Source: Planctomycetia bacterium (lineage in GTDB: Bacteria; Planctomycetota; Planctomycetia; Pirellulales; UBA1268). From it: a stretch of 59,203 nt of DNA. Below the pieces are notes generated by a model. The model was not told the DNA's origin. It ran no database searches and saw nothing but the letters and a program-made list of their open reading frames with translations. A program made the translations under genes and the position numbers. The stretch is from NCBI GenBank assembly GCA_014192425.1, contig BJHK01000024.1, positions 1-59,203 on the forward strand, in the 5' to 3' direction. This document shows positions 8,576-18,176 of this stretch, piece after piece (within the stretch, counting starts at the first letter, position 1; every line of letters starts with the position of its first letter).

Positions 8576-9751
8576 TCAGGCTGCGTCACCCGCCGGTACG
8601 TCGAGAACCACCTCGTCGAGTTCGGTGCCGTCCACGCTCTGGCGGAGCAGGAGGTACGAGGCCGTGGCGATCGCCCAGCCATACCCCCAGCCGAACGAGG
8701 CGAGCAGTGTCTCCAGCCCGCGGCACCAGAATTGGATCGCCTGCACGCCCCACGGACTGCCTTCACCCGCGCCCGCTGCCAGGCCGCCGAGCACGGTCGC
8801 GGTCCGGTCGTGCCCCATGCCCAAACTCGCCGCCCACATGGCGAGGGTCGCGGTCGCGTCGGCGAACAGGGCCGCCGCCACGACAGCCGGGATGGCGACG
8901 ACGAGGGCCACGAGGGCATGGAACGCGTAGTGCAGCGGCCGCTGGTAGAGGTAGGAAAACGCCGTCGAGATCGCCTGGAAACTGTCGCCGCGCTCGACCC
9001 CGACGCAGGCCACCATCAGCGGCCAGCCGGCGGCGACGCCGATGGCGAGGATCGCCAGCACCAGGGCGCCGAGCAGCACCAGCGGCCAGACGGCACCGGC
9101 GAATGCAAGCCCCCACTCCGTACGCATGAGGAGCCCGAGGAGCGCCCCCGGCACGGCAAGCGCGGCAATCCCGACGAGGACGAAGAGCACCGAGTTGAAC
9201 GCCGACACCCACATGCGGGTTCCAAACCAGATCGCACCGAGGAGACCGGGCGCGTCCTCGCCGACGAGCTTGAGCGCCACCCGGCGGCTGATCCCGGCGC
9301 CGAAGATCGACCACACGAGGAGGAACCAGCCGATGCGAGCCGCGGCCCCCGCCACCTCATCCAGCGACGACGACGGACGGAACGGCAGCGTCAGCAGGCC
9401 GAGCACGTGTCCCACGGATGCGGGCAGCTGGCGGGCGAGTGTCCCGAGCCACGGCACGGCGAGGCTGCTCGGCGTGAGGCTGGCGGGGACGACGGCCGCG
9501 GCGGGCGCCGCGTCGGCCGCGGGCAGCCGCAGTTCGTCTCCCTGCACCGTCGCGGGCCGGCCAGCGGAGAGCCCCGCCTGGTCGAGCAGCCGCCAGCCGG
9601 CCGCGGTCGCCACGGCGCCGAGGGCGGCGAGGACGATGACCGTGGGGGAGAAGGCCGCGGCGGCCGCCCGGAACAGAAGCCACCACGGCAGCGCCTCGGC
9701 CCAACGGACTTCGTGGACGACGCCGGCGGATGGATCGTGCGTGCTTGACAT
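8576..9751 (-). CDS. Multi-pass membrane protein of unknown function
   Basis: The start at ATG 9751 is preceded by GGGAGGGAGAG; the open frame extends further upstream but without such a site. The 391-residue product has several long hydrophobic segments: near the N-terminus around WWLLFRAAAAAFSPTVIVLA, around WFLLVWSIFGAG, two in the middle (FNSVLFVLVGIAALAV and WPLVLLGALVLAILAIGVA), and one near FHALVALVVAIPAVVAAALF. It has no recognised catalytic motif. Such proteins are common in planctomycetes. It sits between the receiver-like gene (convergent) and yacG. Confidence 0.7.
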   Translation of the reverse strand: MSSTHDPSAGVVHEVRWAEALPWWLLFRAAAAAFSPTVIVLAALGAVATAAGWRLLDQAGLSAGRPATVQGDELRLPAADAAPAAAVVPASLTPSSLAVPWLGTLARQLPASVGHVLGLLTLPFRPSSSLDEVAGAAARIGWFLLVWSIFGAGISRRVALKLVGEDAPGLLGAIWFGTRMWVSAFNSVLFVLVGIAALAVPGALLGLLMRTEWGLAFAGAVWPLVLLGALVLAILAIGVAAGWPLMVACVGVERGDSFQAISTAFSYLYQRPLHYAFHALVALVVAIPAVVAAALFADATATLAMWAASLGMGHDRTATVLGGLAAGAGEGSPWGVQAIQFWCRGLETLLASFGWGYGWAIATASYLLLRQSVDGTELDEVVLDVPAGDAA

Positions 9752-9846
9752 GAATCGCTCTCCCTCCCGTGCCGGCTCCGTGCCGGGCGTGGGCCGAAGT
9801 ATAGGGCCGAGGGGACCGGAATCGCCATGCCAACGCGGCACGCGTG

Positions 9847-10038
9847 TCACTCGGCCTCGTCGGCCTCGCCGTCCGCGTTCGGGGACGCATCGGACCCCGG
9901 CCGGCGCGGCTGGGGCACGGCATACGACTCGTTGAGCCAGCGGCCGAGGTCGACGAGCCGGCAGCGGTCGCTGCAGAACGGCACCGTGGGCGTGCGCTCG
10001 ACATCGACTGTGGCGTCACAGACCGGGCAGCGCGGCAT
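9847..10038 (-). CDS. yacG: YacG-like zinc-binding protein
   Basis: The 63-residue protein carries the YacG signature: CPVC near the N-terminus, then [19 protein letters not shown], whose four cysteines bind zinc. In Escherichia coli YacG inhibits DNA gyrase. The C-terminal tail is acidic, as is usual for the family. It is the last gene of the chaperone block, starting 3 bp after the end of the FmdB-like gene. Confidence 0.88.
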   Translation of the reverse strand: MPRCPVCDATVDVERTPTVPFCSDRCRLVDLGRWLNESYAVPQPRRPGSDASPNADGEADEAE

Positions 10039-10041
10039 GGC

Positions 10042-10377
10042 TCAGTCTCCCCCCGTGCCTCCGCCGCCGGACGAACCCTTGCCTTCGGCCTTCTTGCCAC
10101 CGTCCTTGCCGGGTTCCTTGGCGCCGCCCTTGCCGCCGTCCTTGCCGCCGGAAGATGCGGCGGAGTCGGCCGCCGCCCCCTTCTTGTAGGACTCGCTGCG
10201 GTAGTCGGTCTTGTAGAACCCCGAGCCCTTGAAGACCAGCGCCGCGCCGGCGCCGATCAGCCGCCGGAGCTTGCGCTTCCGGCACTTGGGGCAGGTTGTC
10301 TTCGCGTTCTCCGTCATCGACTGGAACAGCTCGAAGGCGTGCCCGCAGCCGTCACAGACGTAGTCGTAGGTCGGCAT
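10042..10377 (-). CDS. FmdB-family zinc-ribbon protein
   Basis: The N-terminal 45 residues match the FmdB/CxxC regulatory zinc ribbon: MPTYDYVCDGCGHAFE, a second pair CPKC, then LRRLIGAGAALVFKGSGFY. The remaining third is low-complexity Gly/Lys/Ser-rich sequence, typical of planctomycete members. It lies 3 bp after grpE and 3 bp before yacG, so it is part of the same transcript. The function of the family is poorly known. Confidence 0.85.
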   Translation of the reverse strand: MPTYDYVCDGCGHAFELFQSMTENAKTTCPKCRKRKLRRLIGAGAALVFKGSGFYKTDYRSESYKKGAAADSAASSGGKDGGKGGAKEPGKDGGKKAEGKGSSGGGGTGGD

Positions 10378-10380
10378 CGC

Positions 10381-10890
10381 TCATTCCTCCCGTGCAACGA
10401 TCACCTGCGCCGGTCGCACGACCCGGTCGTGCAGCCGGTATCCGCGGCTCGCGGTTCCGATGACCGTCCCGGCCGTGACGCCGGGGACGGCCTGCTGCAG
10501 GATGGCGTCGTGCACGGTCGGGTCGAAGGCCGAGCCTTCGGTGTCGATGGTCCGGCAGCCATGCGACTCGAGGATCTTCTCGATCTGCTGGGCCGTCATG
10601 CGAAACCCGGACCGCAGGCTGTCGACGTCGGCCGTCCGGTCTGCCGCCTCGATCGCCCGCAGGACGTTGTCGAGCACCGGCAGCAGGTCGCGCAGCAGGT
10701 CGATCTCCCGGTAGCGCTGGGCGTCGTCGAACTCGCGCCGCGAGCGGCGGCGGAAGTTCTCCAGTTCCGCCTGGGCCCGCAGGGCCCGGTCGTTCGCCTC
10801 GCGGACGGCTTCGTCGGCGGGGGACAGGAACGCCCCCTCGGTGTCGCCGGCCGCGGCCGGCTCGTCGCTCCGGTTTTCATTCTCGCTCAT
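10381..10890 (-). CDS. grpE: GrpE nucleotide exchange factor
   Basis: GrpE drives ADP release from DnaK. The 169-residue protein has an acidic start, a long helical stretch ([20 protein letters not shown]) that forms the dimer stalk, the core [14 protein letters not shown], and the beta-domain motif with HDAILQQ and [21 protein letters not shown]. Its start overlaps the end of dnaJ by 4 bp (ATGA), so the two are translationally coupled. No dnaK lies in the window. Confidence 0.95.
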   Translation of the reverse strand: MSENENRSDEPAAAGDTEGAFLSPADEAVREANDRALRAQAELENFRRRSRREFDDAQRYREIDLLRDLLPVLDNVLRAIEAADRTADVDSLRSGFRMTAQQIEKILESHGCRTIDTEGSAFDPTVHDAILQQAVPGVTAGTVIGTASRGYRLHDRVVRPAQVIVAREE

Positions 10891-12059
10891 GACGCATCTC
10901 CCTTGTCTCCCTCGACGGAGGCCGGCTCCCGCGGAGCCTGAAAATACTCGGCCAGCCGGCTGAAAAACGACGATCGCCTGGGGGTCACGGCGGTCTGCTC
11001 CTCGGCGGCCAGTTCACGGAGCAGTTGCTCGGCCCGGGGCGAGAGCGCCTTGGGCACCTCGACATGGAGGTGGACGTGGAGATCGCCGATGCCGCGGCCG
11101 CGGACCTCGGGCATCCCCAGGCCGCGGACGCGGACCACATCGCCGCTCTGCGTGCCGCGGGCGACGGCCAGCGGCCGCAGGCCCTCGAGCGTGGGCACGT
11201 CCACCGTGGCGCCGAGCGCCGCCTGGGTGAACGTGATCGGGACCTCGCAGTGCAGGTCGCGGCCCTGCCGGGTCAGGAACGGGTGGGCCTCGATCTCGAT
11301 CACGACGTAGCAGTCGCCCGGAGGCCCCCCGTTGCTGCCCGGCTCCCCTTCGCCGGCGAGGCGGACACGGACGTCGTTGTCGACGCCGGCGGGAATCGTC
11401 ACCCGGCGTTCGACCTGCTCCTCGCGCACGCCCTCGCCGGCGCAGTCGGGGCACTTGTCGCGCACGATCGTGCCGGCGCCCCGGCAGGCCGGGCAGACCG
11501 TCTGCAGGCGGAACACGCCCGCCGACTGGATCACCTGCCCGCGGCCGGCGCAATAGTCGCACTGCTGCGGCCGCGTGCCCCGCTTCGCCCCCGTGCCCTC
11601 GCAGCCGGCACAGGTCTCGTGGCGGGCGAAGGCGACCGTCGTGGTGGCACCGCGGGCCGCGTCGAGGAGCGACAGCGAGACCTGGGCGAAGACATCGCGG
11701 CCCTTCCGCGGCCGGATGCCGCGCCGGCCGCCGCCCCCGCCAAACGCCTCGCCGAAGATGCCCCCGCCGAAGATGTCGCCGAAGGCCTCGAAGACGTCGC
11801 CGATATCGTTGAACTCGTGCCGCTGTCCCCCCGCGAGGCCGGCATGGCCGAAGCGGTCGTAGCGGGCCCGCAGTTCCTCGTCGGAGAGCACCTCGAACGC
11901 CCGGGCGGCCTCCTTGAACCGGGCGGCGGCCTCGTCGTTGCCCGGGTTCTTGTCGGGGTGGAAGCGGATCGCCAGTTTTCGATACGCGTCGGTAATCTCC
12001 GCGACTGAAGCTCGGCGGGCGACGCCGAGCACCTCGTAGAAATCCCGCTGCTCACCCAT
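10887..12059 (-). CDS. dnaJ: DnaJ molecular chaperone
   Basis: A full type I DnaJ of 390 residues. It has the J domain with HPD in [11 protein letters not shown], a Gly/Phe-rich linker (about 85-115), four CxxCxGxG zinc repeats ([32 protein letters not shown]), and the C-terminal substrate-binding domains. It delivers unfolded proteins to DnaK and stimulates its ATPase. It follows groEL1 with a 128-bp gap and is coupled to grpE. Confidence 0.96.
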   Translation of the reverse strand: MGEQRDFYEVLGVARRASVAEITDAYRKLAIRFHPDKNPGNDEAAARFKEAARAFEVLSDEELRARYDRFGHAGLAGGQRHEFNDIGDVFEAFGDIFGGGIFGEAFGGGGGRRGIRPRKGRDVFAQVSLSLLDAARGATTTVAFARHETCAGCEGTGAKRGTRPQQCDYCAGRGQVIQSAGVFRLQTVCPACRGAGTIVRDKCPDCAGEGVREEQVERRVTIPAGVDNDVRVRLAGEGEPGSNGGPPGDCYVVIEIEAHPFLTRQGRDLHCEVPITFTQAALGATVDVPTLEGLRPLAVARGTQSGDVVRVRGLGMPEVRGRGIGDLHVHLHVEVPKALSPRAEQLLRELAAEEQTAVTPRRSSFFSRLAEYFQAPREPASVEGDKGDAS

Positions 12060-12187
12060 GGTTCACCGGTTCAGCGTCGCACGACGGTGGCAGGGACGGG
12101 TCCGGGCCATCCGCCGTGCTCGTCCCGTTCAGCCGTCCGCACATCCCTGATCCCATCGAACCCACGCATGCCGCCGTGGCCGGACGG

Positions 12188-13807
12188 CTAGCGGACGACG
12201 CCCTCGACCCGTCGCTTCTTCGCCTCGTCCTTGTCGAGGCTCGTGACGAGGGCCTCGGTCGTGAGCATGAGTCCGGCGATGCTCGCCGCGTTGCTCAGCG
12301 CCACGCGGACGACCTTCACCGGGTCGATGATCCCGGCCTTGAACATGTCGACGTACTCCCCCTTGTTGGCGTCGTAGCCGACATTCAGATCCTTGCCCGC
12401 GACCTCGTCGGCCACCACGCCGCCGTCGATGCCGCCGTTCTCGGCGATCTGCCGGATCGGCGCCTCGAGGGCATGCAGGACGATGTCGACGCCGATCTTT
12501 TCGTCTCCCTTGGCCTGCGAGCGGGCCTTCTCCACGGCCTCGCGGCAGCGGAGCAGGGCCACGCCGCCGCCGGGGACGATGCCCTCCTCGACGGCCGCCC
12601 GGGTGGCGTGCAGGGCATCCTCGACGCGGGCCTTCTTCTGCTTCATCTCGGCTTCGGTGCCGGCCCCGACGGACACGATCGCGACGCCGCCGGTCAGCTT
12701 GGCGAGCCGCTCCTGGAGCTTCTCCCGATCGTACTCGCTCTCGGAGGCATCGAGTTGCGTGCGGATCTGCGCGACCCGGGCCTGAACGTCGGCCTGCTTG
12801 CCCGCCCCCTGCACGATCGTGGTCTCGTTCTTGTCGACCGTGACGCTCTTCGCCTTGCCGAGGTGGGAGAGGTCGAGGTTCTCGAGCTTGAGTCCGAGGT
12901 CCTCGCTGATCAGCGTCCCACCGGTGAGCGTGGCCACGTCACCGAGCATCGCCTTGCGCCGGTCGCCGAAGCCCGGGGCCTTGGCGGCACAGATGTTGAG
13001 CACGCCGCGCAGTTTGTTGACCACGAGCGCCGTCAGCGCGTCGCCATCGACGTCCTCGGCGATGATCAGGAGCGGCTTGCCCGACTGCACGACCTTCTCC
13101 AGCAGCGGCACGAGATCACGCAGGTTGGAGATCTTCTTTTCGTGGATCAGGATCAGGGCGTCGTCGAGTTGGCACTCCATCTCGGCCGGCTTATTGACGA
13201 AGTACGGCGACACGAAGCCCTTGTCGAACTGCATGCCGTCGACGAACCGGACCGTGGTCTCGGTCGTCTTCCCCTCCTCGACCGTGATCACTCCGTCCTT
13301 GCCGACCTTCTGCAGGGCTTCGGCGAGCAGATCGCCGATTTCACGGTCGTTGTTGGCGCTGATCGCCCCGACCTGGGCGACCTCCTCGGGCCGCTCCACC
13401 TTGCGGGCCATGTCCATGAGCCGCTGCACGGCCGCCGCCACGCCCTTCTCGATGCCGCGACGAACGGCCGTGGGATTGCTCCCGGCCGCCACGTTCCGCG
13501 TCCCCTCGCGGAAGATCGCCCGGGCCAGCACGGTGGCCGTCGTCGTGCCGTCGCCGGCCAGGTCGGAGGTCTTCGAAGCCACTTCGTTGACGAGCTTGGC
13601 GCCCATGTTCTCGAACGCGTCCTCGAGGTCGACTTCCTTGCTGACGGTGACGCCGTCCTTGGTGACGGTCGGACCGCCGTACGACTTGTCGATGATCACG
13701 TTCCGCCCCGTCGGACCCATGGTCACGGCCACGGCACCGGCGAGTTTCTCGACGCCCTTGAGGAGCTTGGCGCGGGCGACGTCGTCGAACATCAATTGCT
13801 TGGGCAC
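12188..13807 (-). CDS. groEL: GroEL-type chaperonin, paralog 1 (no GGM tail)
   Basis: The 539-residue 60-kDa chaperonin has all core motifs, including [19 protein letters not shown], the ATP-site [14 protein letters not shown] and [12 protein letters not shown]. Its C-terminus ends in charged residues ([10 protein letters not shown]) instead of the flexible GGM repeat found in its partner paralog, which suggests a specialised ring or cage. The start MPKQLMFDD is the family norm. It lies 55 bp after groES in the order groEL2-groES-groEL1. Confidence 0.96.
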   Translation of the reverse strand: MPKQLMFDDVARAKLLKGVEKLAGAVAVTMGPTGRNVIIDKSYGGPTVTKDGVTVSKEVDLEDAFENMGAKLVNEVASKTSDLAGDGTTTATVLARAIFREGTRNVAAGSNPTAVRRGIEKGVAAAVQRLMDMARKVERPEEVAQVGAISANNDREIGDLLAEALQKVGKDGVITVEEGKTTETTVRFVDGMQFDKGFVSPYFVNKPAEMECQLDDALILIHEKKISNLRDLVPLLEKVVQSGKPLLIIAEDVDGDALTALVVNKLRGVLNICAAKAPGFGDRRKAMLGDVATLTGGTLISEDLGLKLENLDLSHLGKAKSVTVDKNETTIVQGAGKQADVQARVAQIRTQLDASESEYDREKLQERLAKLTGGVAIVSVGAGTEAEMKQKKARVEDALHATRAAVEEGIVPGGGVALLRCREAVEKARSQAKGDEKIGVDIVLHALEAPIRQIAENGGIDGGVVADEVAGKDLNVGYDANKGEYVDMFKAGIIDPVKVVRVALSNAASIAGLMLTTEALVTSLDKDEAKKRRVEGVVR

Positions 13808-13862
13808 TGGTCTGTCTCCTGGATGCGGCCTGGGTTGGGTTGGGGATGGAACGGGGCGACTG

Positions 13863-14171
13863 TCAGGTCATGACCTTGGCGAGAATGTCACCCTCGCGGA
13901 GGATCTTGACGTCGTGACCATCGACCTCGATATCGCTGCCCGAGTACTTGCCGTAGATCACCTCGTCGCCGATCGTGACGGAGAGCGGGGCCCGGCTACC
14001 GGTGTCGAGCAGCTTGCCCGGGCCGACGGCGACGACATGGCCGCGTTGCGGCTTTTCCTTGGCCGTGTCGGGAAGGACGATGCCCCCGGCGGTCCGCTCC
14101 TCGGCCTCGACGGGCTCGACAACCACCCGGTCGTCGAGCGGACGGATCTTGAGATTTTTGCTGGCAGCCAT
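13863..14171 (-). CDS. groES: GroES co-chaperonin
   Basis: The 102-residue protein matches GroES, with [20 protein letters not shown], the mobile loop ahead of [14 protein letters not shown], and the C-terminal [20 protein letters not shown]. It caps GroEL rings. It sits between the two groEL genes and presumably serves both. Confidence 0.96.
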   Translation of the reverse strand: MAASKNLKIRPLDDRVVVEPVEAEERTAGGIVLPDTAKEKPQRGHVVAVGPGKLLDTGSRAPLSVTIGDEVIYGKYSGSDIEVDGHDVKILREGDILAKVMT

Positions 14172-14229
14172 CGGTTCAGGTCTCCTGTTGCAGAAAGGTT
14201 GGTTGGTTTTCGAACGAAAGTCGCATTCC

Positions 14230-14262
14230 GCCGGATGCTCCCGCGCGGGGAGCGGATCCGGC
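14230..14262 (-). promoter_or_regulatory. GC-rich hairpin between groEL2 and groES
   Basis: Just after the groEL2 stop the sequence GCCGGAT...ATCCGGC encloses CTCCC/GGGAG, giving a strong imperfect stem-loop. It has no following T-run, so it is more likely an mRNA-processing or attenuation element that adjusts groEL2 to groES/groEL1 ratios than a full terminator. This is inferred from sequence only. Confidence 0.5.
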
Positions 14263-14267
14263 TGCCA

Positions 14268-15947
14268 TCACATGCCGTGGTCGTGGCCGCCCATGCCGCC
14301 CATGCCGCCCATGCCACCCATGCCGTGGTGGTCATGGCCGCCGCCGGCAGGCTCCTCGTCCTCCTCCTTGGGGATCTCGGTGATCAGGGAATCGGTCGTC
14401 AGCAACAGCGCGGCGACGCTGGCCGCGTTTTGCAGGGCCGTCCGCACCACCTTGGCGGGGTCGATGACGCCGGCGCTGACGAGGTCGCAGTACTCCCCCT
14501 TGTCGGCGTCGTACCCGTCGTTCTTCCCCTTCATCTGCCGGACGCGGTTGACCACCACCGAGCCGTCCACGCCGGCGTTGTCGGCGATCGCCTCCAGCGG
14601 ATACCGGAGAGCGTTGCGGACGATCGAGGCTCCGAGCTTCTCGTCCCCCTCGATGTCGAGCTTCTCCAGGGCCTTCTCGCTCCGCAGCAGGGCCACGCCG
14701 CCGCCGGGGACGATGCCCTCGGCGAGGGCGGCCTGGACGGCGCTCTTGGCGTCATCGATGAGCGCCTTCCGCTCCTTCATCTCGGTCTCGGTGGCCGCGC
14801 CGACGTTGATCTGGGCAACGCCGCCGGCGAGTTTGGCGAGCCGCTCGAGGAGCTTTTCCTTGTCGTACTCGCTCGTGGTCTTCGCGATCTCCTCGCGGAT
14901 CTGGGCGATCCGCCCCTCGATGGCGGTCTTCGTGCCCGCACCGCTGACGATCGTCGTGTTCTCCGCGTCGATCGTCACCTTCTTCGCCCGGCCGAGGTCG
15001 GTGAGCTTGACGGCGTCGAGCGCGATGCCGAGGTCCTTGAAGATCGGCTGGCCGCCGGTGAGCACGGCGATGTCGCCGAGCATCGCCTTGCGCCGGTCGC
15101 CGTAGCCGGGCGCCTTGACCGCCACCGACTGGACGATGCCGCGGAGTTTGTTGACCACCAGCGTGGCCAGCGCCTCCCCCTCGACGTCCTCGGCGATCAC
15201 CACCAGCGGCTTGCCCGCCTTGCTGATCGCCTCCATCAGGGGCACGAGGTTCTTGGCGGCGGAGATCTTCTCCTCGAGCACGAGGATGTAGGGATTCTCC
15301 AGTTCGCAGGTCTGGGAGTCGGCGTCGGTGACGAAGTGCGGCGAGAGGAAGCCGCGGTCGAACTGCATCCCCTCGACCACGTCCACGGTCGTCTCCGCCT
15401 GCTTCCCTTCCTCGACGGTGATCACGCCATCCTTGCCGACCTTGAGAAAGGCCTCGGAGAGGACGTTGCCGATCGTCGGGTCGTTGTTGCCGGCGATCGT
15501 GGCGATCTGCATCAACTCCTTCTTGTTCTTCTCGTTGATCGGCGTGGCCGAGGCCACGATGGCCTTGGAGACGGCCTCGACGGCCTTGTGGATGCCGCGG
15601 GCCAGGGCCATCGGATCGGCCCCGGCGGCGATCATCTTGATCCCCTCGCGGAAGATCGCCTCGGCCAGCACCGTGGCGGTCGTCGTGCCGTCGCCGGCCA
15701 CGTCGTTGGTCTTGCTGGCGGCCTCCTTGACGAGCTGGGCACCGAGATTCTCGTACGGATCCTCGAGGTCGATGTCCTCGGCGACGGTCACGCCGTCCTT
15801 GGTGACCTTGGGGGAGCCCCAGCCCTTGTCGAGCACGGCGTTGCGGCCGCGGGGGCCGAGGGTGCTCTTTACGGCGCGGGCGAGTTTCGCGACGCCGGCG
15901 AGCAGCGGCTGGCGGGCCTCGTCGTCGAACACCATCTGTTTTGCCAC
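14268..15947 (-). CDS. groEL: GroEL-type chaperonin, paralog 2 with His/Gly/Met tail
   Basis: A full chaperonin of about 559 residues. The start is GTG at 15947 ([20 protein letters not shown]), preceded by AAGGAG at a good distance; an in-frame GTG five codons upstream overlaps this ribosome site and is unlikely. The ATP motif [14 protein letters not shown] is intact. The C-terminus has the classic GGM repeats flanked by His-rich pieces (HDHHGM and GGHDHGM), which could bind metal. It is the first gene of the chaperone block. No CIRCE operator was seen upstream. Confidence 0.95.
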   Translation of the reverse strand: MAKQMVFDDEARQPLLAGVAKLARAVKSTLGPRGRNAVLDKGWGSPKVTKDGVTVAEDIDLEDPYENLGAQLVKEAASKTNDVAGDGTTTATVLAEAIFREGIKMIAAGADPMALARGIHKAVEAVSKAIVASATPINEKNKKELMQIATIAGNNDPTIGNVLSEAFLKVGKDGVITVEEGKQAETTVDVVEGMQFDRGFLSPHFVTDADSQTCELENPYILVLEEKISAAKNLVPLMEAISKAGKPLVVIAEDVEGEALATLVVNKLRGIVQSVAVKAPGYGDRRKAMLGDIAVLTGGQPIFKDLGIALDAVKLTDLGRAKKVTIDAENTTIVSGAGTKTAIEGRIAQIREEIAKTTSEYDKEKLLERLAKLAGGVAQINVGAATETEMKERKALIDDAKSAVQAALAEGIVPGGGVALLRSEKALEKLDIEGDEKLGASIVRNALRYPLEAIADNAGVDGSVVVNRVRQMKGKNDGYDADKGEYCDLVSAGVIDPAKVVRTALQNAASVAALLLTTDSLITEIPKEEDEEPAGGGHDHHGMGGMGGMGGMGGHDHGM

Positions 15948-16203
15948 GAGTAACTCCTTCACTAGGCGAAGAACGATGTCGGAAATCCGCCACGGCCGAT
16001 GTCGGCCGGTGCCTGAACCGGGACGGACCGTCTATGGCAGTCCGAACCGCGGGTGGCCCATTCGAACGCAACCGGCGTGCCGGGGCGGAAAAGATTCGGC
16101 GAAAATGTCAGGGATTCCTCGTTTTTCATTGTTTTTCCAGCCACGGCCCGGGATGAGAAAACCTTCCCGGATGCCTTTTTGGCAGCCTCGGATTGACGAT
16201 CCG

Positions 16204-17265
16204 TCACGGGGCCCACGAGATCGGGCCCTCGAGGCCACGGACGAACGCGGCGAGGAGGTCCGCGGCCCGATCGGCGTCGTCGAGCGAAATCGTCTCCACG
16301 GCCGAGTGCATGTAGCGGTTCGGCACGCTGACCAGGCCCGTGGCGACGCCGCTGCGGGTGGTCTGGAGAACGTTGGCATCGGTCGGGGTCGCCCGGCCGC
16401 TGGCCCCCAGTTGCACCGGAATCTCCCGGGCCTTGGCGGCGTTGAGGAGCCGTTCGACGACGTGGGGATTCATGTTCGGCCCGCGGAACACGACCGGACC
16501 CTTGCCCAGCGACACGTCCCCCTCCGCCTTGCGGTCGATCGTGGGGCAGTCGGTGGCGTGGGTCACGTCCACGGCGATCGCCACGTGGGGATCGACCGCA
16601 TGGCAGCTCGTCTGGGCGCCGCGCAGGCCGATCTCTTCCTGCACCGTCGAGGCCACGAACAGGCCACAGGGCAGGGGGCCGGCGGCGACCGCCCGGCGAA
16701 ACGCCTCCAGCACCACCCACAGGCCGACCTTGTCGTCCATGGCGACCGAGCAGGCGAGGTTTCGCCGCAGCATCTGGGCCTTGAGCTCCAGCGTCACGCA
16801 ATCGCCGATCCGGACGACCGACTCGCAGTCGGCCTTGTCGGCGGCGCCGATGTCGATCCACAGATCCTTCATCTTGGGGACGACCTTCCGCTCCTCCTCG
16901 GTGAGCAGGTGGATCGGCTTCCGCGACATGACGCCCGGCACGGGCCCCGCGGCGGTCCAGACGGTGACCCGGGCGCCGACGAGCTGGATCGGGTCCCAGC
17001 CGCCGATCGGCTGCACGGATATGAAACCGTCGGAATCGATGTACTGGACGATGAGGCCGATCTGGTCGCAGTGGCCGGCGAGGAGCATGCGGGTGGACGC
17101 CCCGGCGTTCTTCGCGCCGATGACGTTGCCGTGGGAGTCGGTCGTCACCGTGTCGGCGCAGGCCGCGAGATACTCGCGGACGACGGCCTGGATCGGCTGC
17201 TCGTAGCCGGACGGGCTCGGCGTGTCGAGCAGGCGGAAGAGAAAGTCACGGGAAGCGGATTCCAT
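16204..17265 (-). CDS. M42-family metallo-aminopeptidase
   Basis: The 353-residue protein is a dinuclear-metal aminopeptidase of the glutamyl-aminopeptidase/deblocking type. Likely metal ligands and catalytic residues are seen in AGHCDQIG, VAMDDKVG, VQEEIGLRGA (the Glu pair), AVDVTHATD and MNPHV near the C-terminus. The length is typical. It acts in the cytoplasm on peptides released by proteasome-like or other proteases. The gene is transcribed in the same direction as the chaperone block, 256 bp upstream of groEL2, and looks independent. Confidence 0.92.
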   Translation of the reverse strand: MESASRDFLFRLLDTPSPSGYEQPIQAVVREYLAACADTVTTDSHGNVIGAKNAGASTRMLLAGHCDQIGLIVQYIDSDGFISVQPIGGWDPIQLVGARVTVWTAAGPVPGVMSRKPIHLLTEEERKVVPKMKDLWIDIGAADKADCESVVRIGDCVTLELKAQMLRRNLACSVAMDDKVGLWVVLEAFRRAVAAGPLPCGLFVASTVQEEIGLRGAQTSCHAVDPHVAIAVDVTHATDCPTIDRKAEGDVSLGKGPVVFRGPNMNPHVVERLLNAAKAREIPVQLGASGRATPTDANVLQTTRSGVATGLVSVPNRYMHSAVETISLDDADRAADLLAAFVRGLEGPISWAP

Positions 17266-17582
17266 CGGCGGTCACTCCTCGAGTCGGGCAGTTGGGCGGA
17301 GTTGTACTCGATGACGGAAGAAAACGCGCTCCCGCGAGCCGACGGGAGCAGACGGGACAGGCACCTGTTCCTCCGAGACGGAGCAGACGGGACAGGCACC
17401 TGTTCCTCCGGAACACGAGCCAGCCGCCCCGATGGCCAGGAACGGAAGGCTCAGGAAAGATCATGCCTGTCCTTTTCGGGAAGGATCATGCCTGTCCTTT
17501 TCGCGTCTTTCGGCGCCAAGTCTCCTCGGGCGGGGAGTCGCCGTGGCAGGCTCGAGCGCGGGCGTGAGCGCCGCTTCGTGCG
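17266..17582. repeat. Intergenic patch of short tandem repeats with the ACAGGCA/TGCCTGT core
   Basis: This 317-bp gap has no gene. It holds two copies of a 35-bp unit beginning GAGCAGACGGGACAGGCACC (from 17346 and 17381) and two copies of a 20-bp unit GATCATGCCTGTCCTTTTCG (17459 and 17484, period 25). The cores of the two units are reverse complements, so transcripts could fold. The same TGCCTGTCCTTTT core recurs elsewhere in the window (23849, 34880, 46577). Confidence 0.8.
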
Positions 17583-17864
17583 TCACGAGGCCTGGATCGT
17601 CTGGTAGACCGCCATCATCATCTGCTCGGCTGACGCGGGATCGCCCGGGCTGAAAGAGTTGATTACCGTCGCGGAGCCCCCCTCGCAGTCGATCGACACC
17701 ACGGTGACGAGCACGCCCGCGGGATGATCACCGCAGACCGTGATCTTTCCGGGCTGCAGAGGGTCGAAGACCTGGAAGCCGGATTGAACCAGCACCTCCT
17801 GGGCGATCTGCAGTGCGGCCAGGGGAGCGAGGTAGGTCTTGATCGCGGCGGCGTAGGCGAACAC
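17583..17864 (-). CDS. Small conserved-looking protein, possibly 5'-frameshifted
   Basis: The 93-residue frame (GTG start at 17864) reads like a folded domain, with QIAQEVLVQSGFQVFDPL, ITVCGDHPAGVLVTVVSIDC and a C-terminal helix. I do not recognise the family. Upstream, up to an ATG at 18054, two other frames also look protein-like (MFGAAFNIKVTLAAARGDL, then GIERAVEAAHASLGWEETPV), which suggests a single gene of about 155 codons broken by two frameshifts or by sequencing errors. It diverges from hom. Confidence 0.45.
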   Translation of the reverse strand: MFAYAAAIKTYLAPLAALQIAQEVLVQSGFQVFDPLQPGKITVCGDHPAGVLVTVVSIDCEGGSATVINSFSPGDPASAEQMMMAVYQTIQAS

Positions 17865-18176
17865 GGGATGGCTCTCGGAGCGGGTACCGGACCGATGACA
17901 GACTGCACGATGGTACCGGGCACGGGCGTCTCCTCCCAGCCGAGGCTCGCGTGTGCCGCCTCGACCGCTCGCTCGATGCCGCGGCCGGGGCGGTCGTCAG
18001 GTCGCCCCTGGCCGCAGCCAGGGTCACCTTGATGTTGAATGCCGCCCCAAACACGCTTCTCTATTCCCGCCATCGTCCTGCTGCCGAAACGGTGCCTCCC
18101 GGGACTGCTCCAATGCACTTTTTCCGGGGAGGGTATGCTCTCTAAACTAATGCGTCTCCCCGAATCCAGACTGCCC

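Noticed and set aside
12798-15953. A 1051-codon plus-strand open frame across both groEL genes
   Set aside because: It is the antisense shadow of highly conserved chaperonin genes in a GC-rich genome; it has no ribosome site and unnatural composition.
15948-16203. Search for a CIRCE operator or other heat-shock operator upstream of groEL2
   Set aside because: No TTAGCACTC-type inverted repeat was found, so no operator is annotated.
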